Shown in pieces: positions 32,619-41,022 of a stretch of 64,000 bases of DNA. The notes below the pieces were generated by a model. That model ran no database searches. It had not been told where the DNA came from and saw only the letters and a program-made list of their open reading frames with translations. Each line of letters begins with the position of its first letter. Within the stretch, counting starts at the first letter, position 1. The translations under genes were made by a program, and so were the position numbers. Source of the stretch: Nocardioides nitrophenolicus (GTDB lineage Bacteria > Actinomycetota > Actinomycetes > Propionibacteriales > Nocardioidaceae); assembly GCF_016907515.1 (NCBI RefSeq), contig NZ_JAFBBY010000001.1:3100001-3164000 (forward strand), read 5' to 3'.

Positions 32619-34028
32619 GTGGCCACCAAGAAGGACCTCGTCGAGGCCTACTCCTTCAGCCGCCGTCGGCTGGTCACGGCGTTCGTGTCCGGCGCGCCGG
32701 GCGGCCGCGAGGTCGAGCCGGCCCGCCCGGGCCGGATGATCGTCGGCGGGATCGCGCTCGCCGTGCTCCTCGTGGCCGGCGCGGCGATCGCGGGCGCGCT
32801 GTCCGACCGGGCCGAGGTCGACTGGAAGAAGCCGGGGCTGGTCGCCAACGACCGGGGAGCGCTCTATGTCATCCTCGACGAGGACGCCGTGCCCGGGCTG
32901 CCGCGGGTGCGCCCGGTCATCAACGTGACCTCGGCCCAGCTGATCCTGGGCGCCGACGTCCAGGCCCGCAAGGTGCCCGACGAGGAGATCGACGGCGTCC
33001 GCAAGGGTCCGTCGATCGGCATCCTCGACGCGCCGGCGACGGTGCCCGCCGCGAGCAGCCTCGACGAGAGCGGCTGGACCTCCTGCACCGGCACCGGCCT
33101 CGGCATGCAGACCACCGTCACCGCGACGCCCCGGGTGACGCCGGTTCCCGACGTCGGCTTCGTGGTCCGGTCCGAGGCCGACGGGCGGGTGTTCCTGATC
33201 GCCGAGGCCGAGGTGCCGGGACTGCCGCGCCGCGCCTACCGCTACGCGCTGCCCGCCGACAACGACGGGCTCTACACCGACCTCGGCATCTCGCCCAACG
33301 ACGAGATCACCGTCCCCGACGCCTGGCTCGGGCTGTTCCCGCCCGGCGACCCGCTCGACGCCGAGGGCCTCGGCCTCGACGGAGGCGGCCGGCCCGCCGG
33401 GCTCCCGGGCTACGACACCGCCCGGGTCGGTGACCTGCTGACCCGGGGCCAGACGACGTACGCCTTCACGCGCGACGGCTTCGTGGAGCTGAGCCCGTTC
33501 GAGGTCGCGGTGCTGCGCAACACCTCCTTCGGCAAGCGCGGGAAGCCGGTGGAGATCCCCGACAACGCGGGCGCGCCGTTCAACATCGCGGACCCGGTCG
33601 CGGGCGCCGGGGAGTTCTGGCCCGAGCAGGTGCTGACCGACTCGCTCGACCCCACCGGGCAGGCCTGCGCCCAGCTGGTCACCGCGGAGGGCGAGCCCGC
33701 GGCCGCCCGGCTGGTGACCGCCCCCAGTGGGGACGCCAGCGCCGAGGACGTCGCGCCCGGCGACCGGGAGGTGACGGTCGCGTCCGGTCGGGGCGCGGTG
33801 ATCCGCTCGGCCGACTGGATCGCCGGCGACGACGGCAGCATCCACCTCATCGACGACCGCGGCTACAGCTACCCGGTCGCCAGCACCTTCGACCTCGAGC
33901 AGCTCGGGTACGCCAAGGTGCCCGTGGTCGTGGTGCCCGACGTGTGGAACAAGCTGTTCGAGATCGGTCCCGAGCTCTCCCAGGACGCGGCGCTGTGTCC
34001 GCCGTCGAAGGACCAGTCGTGCGGCTAG
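32619..34028 (+). CDS. eccB: ESX core component EccB
   Basis: The protein is 469 residues. The N-terminus MATKKDLVEAYSFSRRRLVTAF is the EccB cytoplasmic signature, followed by one transmembrane segment (about 40-62) and a large extracytoplasmic domain with the repeated pseudo-symmetric fold (LYVILDEDAVPGLPRVRPVINVTSA; PVINVTSAQLILG). EccB forms the periplasmic/cell-wall part of the complex and contacts MycP. Conserved Cys residues (TSCTGTG; GQACAQL; AALCPPSKDQSCG) suggest disulfides. GTG start 6 nt after eccD; the end overlaps mycP by 10 nt. Confidence 0.93.
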   Translation: MATKKDLVEAYSFSRRRLVTAFVSGAPGGREVEPARPGRMIVGGIALAVLLVAGAAIAGALSDRAEVDWKKPGLVANDRGALYVILDEDAVPGLPRVRPVINVTSAQLILGADVQARKVPDEEIDGVRKGPSIGILDAPATVPAASSLDESGWTSCTGTGLGMQTTVTATPRVTPVPDVGFVVRSEADGRVFLIAEAEVPGLPRRAYRYALPADNDGLYTDLGISPNDEITVPDAWLGLFPPGDPLDAEGLGLDGGGRPAGLPGYDTARVGDLLTRGQTTYAFTRDGFVELSPFEVAVLRNTSFGKRGKPVEIPDNAGAPFNIADPVAGAGEFWPEQVLTDSLDPTGQACAQLVTAEGEPAAARLVTAPSGDASAEDVAPGDREVTVASGRGAVIRSADWIAGDDGSIHLIDDRGYSYPVASTFDLEQLGYAKVPVVVVPDVWNKLFEIGPELSQDAALCPPSKDQSCG

Positions 34029-35275
34029 GACACGCCCTAGGACGGGTCCTGGCGCGCGGCACGGCGGTGACGCTGGTCGGTGCGTTCGGGGCGCTGGCCG
34101 CGCCGCCGGCGGTGTCACCCGCCTTCTCGACCGCCCCCGGCCAGCCACCCGTCGGGGCGCCGTGCCTGGAGGTGACGGCGACGACCACCGACGTCCGACC
34201 GGTCAAGGGCGACAACACGGCCAACCTCTCCCTCCACGTCGCCGAGGCCCAGGCCCTGGCCGGCAAGGCGGGGCGCGCGCCGGGGGAGGGCGTCACGGTC
34301 GTCGTGGTCGACAGCGGCATCGGCGCCTTCCGGGGCCCGGGCCCGGTGGACCTGCCGAGTGGCCACGGCGTCGCGGTGGCGGGCATCATCGCCGGGCCCG
34401 ACCAGCCCGACCCGGCGATCGGGGTCGGGATCGCGCCCGGCGCGACGGTGCGCGACGAGAGGTTCTACGACAGCTCCGAGCGGGCCCAGGAGGGCCAGCA
34501 GGTCCCCACCTCCGCGGCGCTGGCCGCCGCACTGGGCCGCGTCGCCGACCAGCGGGCGGGCGGCGGCCTCGGCGGCCGGGTGGTGGTCGTCGTACCCACC
34601 CAGGTGCCGCGCTCGCCCGAGCTCGCCACCCAGGTCGCCCGGCTCGTCGACTCCGGCGCCCTGGTCGTCGCCGCGTCCGGCGACCGTCCCGCGAGCGACG
34701 GCGGCTTCCCCGACGGCTACCAGGGCGAGCCCAAGAAGGGCGAGGACGCCGCCGACCTGGTCTGGCCGGCCGCCGACCCGGGCGTGATCGCGGTCGGCGT
34801 CTCCACGCCCGGCAGCTCCGGCACCGTGCTCCGCAGCTCCGACATCGACCTCGCCGCGCCCGGCGCCGAGGCGGTCTCCCGCGGCCGCGACGGGGGCTGG
34901 TGCGTCGTCGGGCCCGCCTCGACCGCGTGGGCCGCCGCCCAGGTCGCCGGCGTGGCGGCCCTGGTCTGGTCGATGCACCCCGACGAGAGCGCCGCCCAGC
35001 TGCGCACCCGCCTCGAGCAGACCGCCAGCGGCAACGGCGGCCCGTCCAGCCCGATCACCGGGTACGGCGTGGTCCAGCCGGTCGAGGCGATCCAGCGCGA
35101 GATCGCGGAGATGGGCGCCGAGCGCCAGGACCGGGTCGAGCCGGCGCGACCCCCGCGGGTCCAGGCCGACGTGCTCGCCGGCGCCCGGCACGACGCGATC
35201 TGGTGGGGACTCGGCGGCGGCGCCGCCTTGATCGTGCTGCTGATCCTGCGCCCCCTGCTCTCCCGGCGGCGCTGA
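34019..35275 (+). CDS. mycP: Mycosin-type subtilisin protease MycP
   Basis: The protein is 418 residues. A signal peptide (about 1-40) precedes an S8 domain with Asp98 in TVVVVDSGIG, His116 in SGHGVAVAGIIAG and Ser301 in VVGPASTAWAAAQVAG, and a C-terminal transmembrane anchor (ALIVLLILRPLL) with a basic tail. The nucleophile motif reads GPAS instead of the usual GTS, a visible oddity. Mycosins stabilise the ESX complex and can process substrates. The GTG at 34019 lies inside the eccB end, giving a 10-nt overlap; the stop shares a base with the next ATG (TGATG). Confidence 0.9.
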   Translation: MRLGHALGRVLARGTAVTLVGAFGALAAPPAVSPAFSTAPGQPPVGAPCLEVTATTTDVRPVKGDNTANLSLHVAEAQALAGKAGRAPGEGVTVVVVDSGIGAFRGPGPVDLPSGHGVAVAGIIAGPDQPDPAIGVGIAPGATVRDERFYDSSERAQEGQQVPTSAALAAALGRVADQRAGGGLGGRVVVVVPTQVPRSPELATQVARLVDSGALVVAASGDRPASDGGFPDGYQGEPKKGEDAADLVWPAADPGVIAVGVSTPGSSGTVLRSSDIDLAAPGAEAVSRGRDGGWCVVGPASTAWAAAQVAGVAALVWSMHPDESAAQLRTRLEQTASGNGGPSSPITGYGVVQPVEAIQREIAEMGAERQDRVEPARPPRVQADVLAGARHDAIWWGLGGGAALIVLLILRPLLSRRR

Positions 35276-36426
35276 TGTCGCTGATGTCGCGGGTCGTGGT
35301 CCTGGTCGCGCTGCTGGTCGGTCTCCTGGGCGCGCCCCCGGCCCGCTCCGCGCCGACCGAGGCCGGTGCCTCCGCGGCCGCCCCGGGGCGACAGGTCGTC
35401 CTCCGCGCCCCCGACCACGCCCGCAGCGGCACGACCGTCCGGGTGCGGGTCCGGGTGCCCGCCTCCGGTCCGCGCAAGCGCACGGTCCGGCTGCGGGTGA
35501 TGACGGCGAACGGCGTGACGGTGCTGCGCGCTCGCTCGGGCCGGGCGCGCACCGCCCGCTTCGACGTACCGCTCACCGCGCCGGGTGTGGTCCGGCTGCG
35601 GGCGCGGGTGGCGAAGCACGGCCACCGGCCCGCCGTCCGCTCGCGGGTGCGCCTGCTGCGGGTCTGGCCCGCGGCGACCCCGCAGCTGCTCGCCCACCGC
35701 GGCCGCAACGCGGTGGCGCCCGAGAACACGATGCCGGCGTTCAGCGCCGCGCTCGGCCATGCGTCGGGCGTCGAGACCGACCTGCGGATGACCTCCGACG
35801 GACGCCTGGTGCTGATGCACGACCCGACCCTTCGGCGTACCACCGACGTGCGGCAGGTCTTCCCCACCCGTGCCGACCAGCCGGTCGAGACGTTCACCCG
35901 CGCCGAGCTGCGCCAGCTCGACGCCGGACGCTGGTTCGGCCCGGCCTGGGCCGGCACCCGGATCCCCGACCTCGACGACCTGCTCCACCTCGTCGCCACC
36001 ACCACCCTGAGCGCCCACATCGAGCTGAAGAGCTCGACCCCCGAGTTCGTCGACAGGCTCGTCGCCGCCCTCCAGCCCTACCTGCCGCTGGTCGCCGCCG
36101 GCCGGATCCGGTTCAACAGCGTCGACCTCACCGGCCTCGACCGCCTCCGCACCGCCCTCCCCGCCGCCCGGCTCGCCCTGATCCGCGCCGACCCACCCGC
36201 CGACCTCGCCGCTCTCGCCGGCCGGGTCGACGCGGTCCACGTGCTCGCGCCGTACGTCGACGGTGCCCTCGTCGCCCGCGCCCGCGCCGCCGGCCTCGGC
36301 ATCGTCGCCCGCTCCGCCAACGACCCCGCGGCCTGGGCCGCCCTCGCCGCCGCCGGACCGTACGCCGTGATGACCGACGACCTCGACGGCGCTGCCGAGG
36401 TGCTGGGGCCTCCGCCTGCCGCGTGA
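35275..36426 (+). CDS. Secreted glycerophosphodiester phosphodiesterase
   Basis: The protein is 383 residues. A signal peptide (1-26) is followed by an Arg/Val-rich beta-type region (about 35-135; Ig-like or filamin-like character) and then the GDPD TIM barrel with LLAHRGRNAVAPENT, VETDLRMTSDGRLVLMHDPTL and HIELKS, the metal and catalytic residues of the family. It hydrolyses glycerophosphodiesters from lipids or teichoic acids outside the membrane. Start overlaps the mycP stop (TGATG), so it is translated with the ESX genes, an unusual partner. Confidence 0.88.
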   Translation: MSLMSRVVVLVALLVGLLGAPPARSAPTEAGASAAAPGRQVVLRAPDHARSGTTVRVRVRVPASGPRKRTVRLRVMTANGVTVLRARSGRARTARFDVPLTAPGVVRLRARVAKHGHRPAVRSRVRLLRVWPAATPQLLAHRGRNAVAPENTMPAFSAALGHASGVETDLRMTSDGRLVLMHDPTLRRTTDVRQVFPTRADQPVETFTRAELRQLDAGRWFGPAWAGTRIPDLDDLLHLVATTTLSAHIELKSSTPEFVDRLVAALQPYLPLVAAGRIRFNSVDLTGLDRLRTALPAARLALIRADPPADLAALAGRVDAVHVLAPYVDGALVARARAAGLGIVARSANDPAAWAALAAAGPYAVMTDDLDGAAEVLGPPPAA

Positions 36427-36443
36427 CCCGGCTCGAAATGGCC

Positions 36444-36472
36444 GACGGCGCCGCGCAGGGCGCGGCGCCGTC
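36444..36472. terminator. Bidirectional terminator, GDPD / tRNA-Ser
   Basis: The arms 36444-36456 and 36460-36472 (GACGGCGCCGCGC) pair perfectly over 13 bp around a 3-nt loop. They lie downstream of both the plus-strand GDPD gene and the minus-strand tRNA. Confidence 0.7.
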
Positions 36473-36481
36473 CGGTGGTGC

Positions 36482-36570
36482 TGGCGGAGCTGGGGGGATT
36501 CGAACCCCCGAGGGCTGTTAACCCAACCCGCTTTCCAAGCGAGCGCCATAGGCCACTAGGCGACAGCTCC
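36482..36570 (-). tRNA. tRNA-Ser (anticodon GGA)
   Basis: The acceptor arms GGAGCTG/CAGCTCC, a long variable arm typical of tRNA-Ser, the T-loop GGTTCGAATC and the anticodon loop CTTGGAAAG are all visible on the minus strand. The anticodon GGA reads UCC/UCU. The discriminator G and a genomically encoded CCA follow. TAATCT at 36578-36583 is a -10 box 7 nt before the 5' end, so transcription may start at the mature end. Confidence 0.95.
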
Positions 36571-36640
36571 GTGGGAGAGATTACCGGCAGATGGACGGCG
36601 GGGTGGAATCGGGACTCTCCTCGGGACCGCGCCGCCGACG

Positions 36641-36646
36641 TACCAT
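36641..36646 (+). promoter_or_regulatory. Leaderless -10 box (TACCAT)
   Basis: TACCAT lies 6 nt before the ATG at 36653, without a Shine-Dalgarno between. Confidence 0.5.
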
Positions 36647-36652
36647 CGCCCC

Positions 36653-36874
36653 ATGACCGGGCGCGGCGACGAACCGGAGCCCTGGGCTCCCGCGGAGCAC
36701 CTGCCCGCCGACGCCCGTCGGATGGGCCTCAACCGGCTGGTGCCCGACGGCGCCCTGCTCGAGCTGGCCGGCTCGCTCGACGGCTCCAAGCGCTCCCACC
36801 GGGTGGTGGCCTGGGTGCTCCTGGTCGTGATGGTCGCGCCGGTGCTGCTGACCGTGGCCACCATCCTGCGCTGA
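36653..36874 (+). CDS. Small single-pass membrane protein, hypothetical
   Basis: The protein is 73 residues. A polar N-terminus (MTGRGDEPEPWAPAEHLPAD) and the stretch RLVPDGALLELAGSLDGSKRS lead into one C-terminal transmembrane segment (VVAWVLLVVMVAPVLLTVAT), with the tail end outside or inside undetermined. Family not recognised. The leaderless promoter layout and the coding bias support that it is real. A perfect 23-bp inverted repeat begins 7 nt after the stop. Confidence 0.65.
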   Translation: MTGRGDEPEPWAPAEHLPADARRMGLNRLVPDGALLELAGSLDGSKRSHRVVAWVLLVVMVAPVLLTVATILR

Positions 36875-36880
36875 GTCCCG

Positions 36881-36943
36881 CGTCGTACCGGACGAAATGG
36901 TCGCGATCCGGCCCGGACCACGACCATTTCGTCCGGTACGACG
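36881..36943. repeat. Perfect 23-bp inverted repeat
   Basis: The arms 36881-36903 and 36921-36943 are exact inverted copies containing GTACCGGACGAAATGGTC, around a 17-nt loop. It sits just after the small membrane protein gene and before the SRP RNA promoter. The word resembles the CCGGCAGAAAGTGG word of the repeats at 2953 and 44671. Confidence 0.85.
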
Positions 36944-37018
36944 CCCGAACCCGCCCACGACCCCGAGGTGACGACGCTGATGTGAGGCTCCCGGGACCCA
37001 TCCTCTAAAGTGGTCCGC

Positions 37019-37106
37019 AACCCCCCACGTGGCGGTATCTCACCCAACTCCCCCAGGGCCGGAAGGCAGCAAGGGTAAGTGAGCTCTATCGGGTGCGTGG
37101 GGGGCC
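37019..37106 (+). ncRNA. ffs: Signal recognition particle RNA (4.5S, small bacterial type)
   Basis: The apical domain GGGCCGGAAGGCAGCAAGG (about 37056-37074), with its GGAA tetraloop and the opposite AGCA asymmetric loop, is the universal Ffh-binding signature. The ends CCCCCCACG and CGTGGGGGG pair to close the helix. TAAAGT at 37006-37011 is the -10 box. Position next to tRNA-Ser and dnaX is conserved in actinomycetes. The 5' and 3' ends are good to within a few bases. Confidence 0.95.
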
Positions 37107-37118
37107 TTCGCTTTCTCG

Positions 37119-38210
37119 CTACGGCTTGCGCGAGACGTAGAAGTAGTTGAACGGGTCGCTGCGCACCTCGCGGACGTCGACGTCGACCAGGCCCGCCTCC
37201 TCGAGCATCCGGACGGCCCGCTGGCGGCCCCACACGGTGCCGAGCCCGGCGCCGCCGTGGGCCAGCGACACCGTCATGCAGTGCATCAGGCTGAGCGTGT
37301 AGAGGTAGGTCAGCCACGGCAGGCCGAGGTTGTTCTCGATGCCCGACTGCGCCTTCACGTCGACCATCAAGAAGGTGCCGCCGGGGCGCAGCGCGGCGGC
37401 GATGCCGGCCAGCACCCGGTCGGGGAAGGCCTGGTCGTGGATCGCGTCGAACGCCGTCACGACGTCGTACGCCGACTCCTCGCCGAGCGCCGCGACGTCG
37501 CGGACCTCGAAGCTCGCGTTGGTCAGCCCCCAGGCGGCGGCCTCCGCCCGCGCGGCGTCGATCGCCTCGGCGCCGAGGTCGTAGCCGACGAAACGACTGG
37601 CCGGGTACGCGCGCGCCAGCAGGTTGACGGCGTGCCCGGAGCCGCAGCCGATGTCGGCGAGCGCGGCGCCGGCGGTGAGCCGCTCGTGGAGGCCGGGGAC
37701 GGTCGGCACCACGACGTCGAGCAGGCCGGCGTCGTGGACGGCCGCGGCGTCGGCGGCCATCAGCTCGTGGAACCGCGGGAAGCGGTCGTAGCCCAGCCCG
37801 CCGCCCTCGCGGAAGCGCTCCCGCAGCTCCGGCTCCACCCCGGCCAGCATGGTCAGCATCTTCAGGCTGCGCGCGAGGTTCACCGGCCCGTCGGCGGGGG
37901 TCAGGCAGGCCGCGCGCTCCCGGGGGAGGGCATAGTGGCCGGTGGCGGCGTCGTACGTCGCCACGTCGCCGGCGACGATCCCGTCCAGCCATTCGCGCAG
38001 GTAGCGCTCGTCGACCCCCGCGGCGGCGGCGAGGGTGGCGGGATCGGCGGGTCCGGTGCGGGCCAGGACGTCGAGCAGGCCGAGCTCGTCGCCGATGCCG
38101 AGGAGCAGGCCCAGGGCGGCGTCCTCACGCACCCGGACCATGCGCTTCTGGAATGCCCTCGCCTCGTCCCGGTCCAGCTCCCGGTCCCGCTCCCGGTCCA
38201 CCGTCGTCAT
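37119..38210 (-). CDS. SAM-dependent methyltransferase with N-terminal winged-helix domain
   Basis: The protein is 363 residues. An N-terminal helical/winged-helix dimerisation region (about 30-110; LAAAAGVDERYLREWLDGIV) is followed by a class I methyltransferase core with ALADIGCGSGHAVNLLARAY (motif I) and RFVGYDLGAEAI (motif II). The layout matches actinobacterial proteins such as M. tuberculosis Rv2258c. Substrate is unknown. ATG 38210 opens a very charged DRERDRELDRDEAR stretch. It is convergent with ffs and divergent from dnaX. Confidence 0.82.
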   Translation of the reverse strand: MTTVDRERDRELDRDEARAFQKRMVRVREDAALGLLLGIGDELGLLDVLARTGPADPATLAAAAGVDERYLREWLDGIVAGDVATYDAATGHYALPRERAACLTPADGPVNLARSLKMLTMLAGVEPELRERFREGGGLGYDRFPRFHELMAADAAAVHDAGLLDVVVPTVPGLHERLTAGAALADIGCGSGHAVNLLARAYPASRFVGYDLGAEAIDAARAEAAAWGLTNASFEVRDVAALGEESAYDVVTAFDAIHDQAFPDRVLAGIAAALRPGGTFLMVDVKAQSGIENNLGLPWLTYLYTLSLMHCMTVSLAHGGAGLGTVWGRQRAVRMLEEAGLVDVDVREVRSDPFNYFYVSRKP

Positions 38211-38260
38211 CGTGCTCGTCCTCTCCTTCGGGGGCGCCCGGAACTGTCGGGCCCAGCGAC

Positions 38261-38266
38261 TAGGGT
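38261..38266 (+). promoter_or_regulatory. Leaderless -10 box of dnaX (TAGGGT)
   Basis: TAGGGT lies 7 nt before the GTG at 38274, with no Shine-Dalgarno between, so the dnaX mRNA probably starts at its first codon. Confidence 0.6.
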
Positions 38267-38273
38267 GGCACCC

Positions 38274-40487
38274 GTGGACTCCCCGCTCGCGCTCTACCGC
38301 CGCTACCGGCCCGAGACCTTCGCCGAGGTCATCGGGCAGGAGCACGTCACCGAGCCGCTGCGGGCCGCCCTGGCCGCCAACCGGGTCAACCACGCCTACC
38401 TCTTCTCCGGTCCCCGCGGCTGCGGCAAGACGACCAGCGCGCGGATCCTGGCGCGGGCGCTCAACTGCGAGAAGGCGCCGATCTCCGACCCGTGCGGCGA
38501 GTGCGAGAGCTGCCGCGACCTGGCCCGCAACGGCCCGGGCTCGATCGACGTGATCGAGATCGACGCCGCCTCCCACGGTGGCGTCGACGACGCGCGCGAC
38601 CTGCGCGAGAAGGCCTTCTTCGCGCCGGTCAAGAGCCGCTACAAGGTCTACATCATCGACGAGGCCCACATGGTCACCACGCAGGGCTTCAACGCCCTGC
38701 TCAAGCTGGTCGAGGAGCCGCCGCCCCACCTGCGGTTCATCTTCGCCACGACCGAGCCCGAGAAGGTCATCCCGACCATCCGCTCGCGCACCCACCACTA
38801 CCCGTTCCGGCTGATCCCGCCGCGCCTGCTCACGTCGTACCTCACCGAGCTGTGCGAGCGCGAGGGCGTCTCGATCGAGCCCGCCGCGCTGCCGCTGGTG
38901 GTCCGCGCCGGCGCCGGGTCGGCGCGCGACACGCTGTCGGTGCTCGACCAGCTGCTCGGTGGCGCCGGTCCCCAGGGCGTGACCTACGACCTGGCCAGCG
39001 GACTGCTCGGCTACACCCCCGACACCCTCCTCGACGACGTCGTCTCGGCGTTCGCGGCCGGTGACGGCTCGGCCGTCTTCGGCGTGGTCGACAAGGTGAT
39101 CGAGACCGGGCAGGACCCGCGCCGGTTCACCGAGGACCTGCTGCGCCGGCTGCGCGACCTGGTCATCATCTCCGCCGTCCCCGACGCCGCCGCCTCCGGC
39201 CTGCTCGACCTCTCCGGCGACCAGGCCGACCGCCTCGTCGCCCAGGCGGCGGCCTTCGGGCGCGCCGAGCTGACCCGCGCCGCCGACCTGGTGGCCGCCG
39301 GCCTCACCGACATGCGCGGCGCCACCGCCCCCCGCCTGCTGCTCGAGCTGATCTGCGCCCGGATCCTGCTCCCCGCCGCCGACCACACCACCGAGGGGGT
39401 GCTCGCCCGCCTCGACCGGCTCGAGCGCCGCGCGGCGATCAGCGGTACGACGTCCGCCGAGTCCGCGCCCGCCCCCGCCACCGCCGCCATCCCCGCCCAG
39501 GACCGCCCGGCGCCGTCCCGCCACGACCGGGCCGCGCCCGAGCGGGTGGAGGAGCCGGCCGCCCCAGCCCCGGCGCCCGCGCCCGCCGCGGCTGTCGCCC
39601 CGACGCCCGAGCCCGCGCCGGTGATGGGCAGCCCCGAGCCGGCCGCGGCGACGCCCGCGCCCGCTCCGGCGGCTGCGGAGCCGGCTCCGACCGCTGCCCC
39701 GGTTGCCCAGCCGGTTGCCCAGCCGGTTGCCCAGCCGGCGCCCGCCGCCGAGCCGGCCGGCGGCACCGGGCTGACCCTGGTCGACGTCCGCCGGCTGTGG
39801 CCCTCGGTCATCGACCGGGTCAAGAGCGTCAAGCGGGTCACCTGGATCCACCTCACCCAGAACTCCCAGGTGGTCGGGTTCAACGGCAAGGTGCTCAGCC
39901 TGGGCTTCCAGTCCGACGGCCCGCGCCGCTCGTTCGAGTCGGGCGGGCACGCCGAGATCGTCCAGCAGGCGGTGATCGACGAGATCGGCGCCGACGTGCG
40001 GATCGAGGCGATCGTCGACCCGGCCGCCGACCCCAACGCCCGCACCCCCGAGCCTCCCGCTCCCGCCGCTCCGGCCGCCGCCCCCGCGCCCGAGGCCGGC
40101 GGCTGGCCCGCGGTCACCGCGCCCCCGCAGGCTGCCACCCCGGCCCCCGCAGCCCCCGCGGCGCCCGCCGCCCCGGTCGCCGCCCCGGTCGCCGCCCCGG
40201 TCGCCGCGCCGGTCGCCGCGCCGGCCGACGACCCACCGCCGTGGGCCACCGAGCCCCCGCCGCTCGACGGCCCACCCGAGCCGGAGCCCGACTTCGAGCC
40301 GGGTGCGCGACGGCAGATGATCGCCGACATCCAGGCCCGGGCCGACGCCGCCGCGGAGGCGCCGCCGGAGGACCCCGACGCCGCCGTCGACTTCAACGAC
40401 CAGGAGGTCGACGCCGAGTCCAGCGCCGAGCTGCTGGCCCGTGAGCTCGGCGCCCAGATGATCGAGGAGATCCCGCGCGGCAGCTGA
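38274..40487 (+). CDS. dnaX: DNA polymerase III subunits gamma and tau
   Basis: The protein is 737 residues. It opens with LALYRRYRPETFAEVIGQEH, Walker A GPRGCGKTT, a four-Cys zinc module (NCEKAPISDPCGECESC), DEAH-type box VYIIDEAHM and sensor-1 FIFATTEP, followed by the lid and collar domains. A tau-like C-terminal region (VRRLWPSVIDRVKSVKRVTW) lies between two long Ala/Pro-rich linkers containing VAQP and VAAP repeats. It loads the sliding clamp at replication forks. No obvious slippery frameshift signal was seen. GTG chosen from the leaderless promoter and the family N-terminus. ebfC and recR follow, as usual. Confidence 0.96.
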   Translation: MDSPLALYRRYRPETFAEVIGQEHVTEPLRAALAANRVNHAYLFSGPRGCGKTTSARILARALNCEKAPISDPCGECESCRDLARNGPGSIDVIEIDAASHGGVDDARDLREKAFFAPVKSRYKVYIIDEAHMVTTQGFNALLKLVEEPPPHLRFIFATTEPEKVIPTIRSRTHHYPFRLIPPRLLTSYLTELCEREGVSIEPAALPLVVRAGAGSARDTLSVLDQLLGGAGPQGVTYDLASGLLGYTPDTLLDDVVSAFAAGDGSAVFGVVDKVIETGQDPRRFTEDLLRRLRDLVIISAVPDAAASGLLDLSGDQADRLVAQAAAFGRAELTRAADLVAAGLTDMRGATAPRLLLELICARILLPAADHTTEGVLARLDRLERRAAISGTTSAESAPAPATAAIPAQDRPAPSRHDRAAPERVEEPAAPAPAPAPAAAVAPTPEPAPVMGSPEPAAATPAPAPAAAEPAPTAAPVAQPVAQPVAQPAPAAEPAGGTGLTLVDVRRLWPSVIDRVKSVKRVTWIHLTQNSQVVGFNGKVLSLGFQSDGPRRSFESGGHAEIVQQAVIDEIGADVRIEAIVDPAADPNARTPEPPAPAAPAAAPAPEAGGWPAVTAPPQAATPAPAAPAAPAAPVAAPVAAPVAAPVAAPADDPPPWATEPPPLDGPPEPEPDFEPGARRQMIADIQARADAAAEAPPEDPDAAVDFNDQEVDAESSAELLARELGAQMIEEIPRGS

Positions 40488-40602
40488 CCCGCGTCCTGAC
40501 CCCCGACCCCCAGCCCTACCCGCAGCCGCCGACGCGCGTTCCCCTCACCCGCGGTCCGGCGTACCGAGACCTCCCGCACCGACACGGAGAAGAGACCCAC
40601 CC

Positions 40603-41007
40603 ATGACCCAGAACCCCTTCGACGCCCTCGCCGGTGGCGGCGGCCTCGGCGGCCTCGACCTGGGCGCGCTGCTGCAGCAGGCCCAGCAGATGCAGGACCA
40701 GCTCCAGGATGCCCAGCAGCGCCTGGCGGAGTCCACCGTCGACGGCACCGTCGCGGGCGGGGCGGTGACCGTGACGGTCACCGGCGCCGGCGAGCTGACC
40801 GCCGTCCAGATCAAGCCCGAGGCCCTCGACGGCACTGATGCCGAGGCGCTCGCCGACCTCGGCGACCTGATCGTGGCGGCCTTCCGCGACGCCCGGGCCC
40901 AGATCGACGAGCTCGCCGAGCAGACGTTGGGTCCGCTGGCGGGCGGGATGCCCGATCTGGGTGGTGCGGGCGGCGGGCTGCCGTCGCCCGGCCAGCTCGG
41001 CTTCTGA
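40603..41007 (+). CDS. ebfC: YbaB/EbfC nucleoid-associated protein
   Basis: The protein is 134 residues. After a flexible Gly-rich N-terminus it has the YbaB core: LLQQAQQMQDQLQDAQQRLAE, then VTVTVTGAGELTAVQIKPEAL and a C-terminal helix AFRDARAQIDELAEQ, ending in a Gly-rich tail. It binds DNA as a dimer and is nearly always encoded between dnaX and recR, as here. The Gly-rich tail is longer than in E. coli (about 109 residues total). Confidence 0.93.
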   Translation: MTQNPFDALAGGGGLGGLDLGALLQQAQQMQDQLQDAQQRLAESTVDGTVAGGAVTVTVTGAGELTAVQIKPEALDGTDAEALADLGDLIVAAFRDARAQIDELAEQTLGPLAGGMPDLGGAGGGLPSPGQLGF

Positions 41008-41022
41008 GCGAGGGCGGCACCC

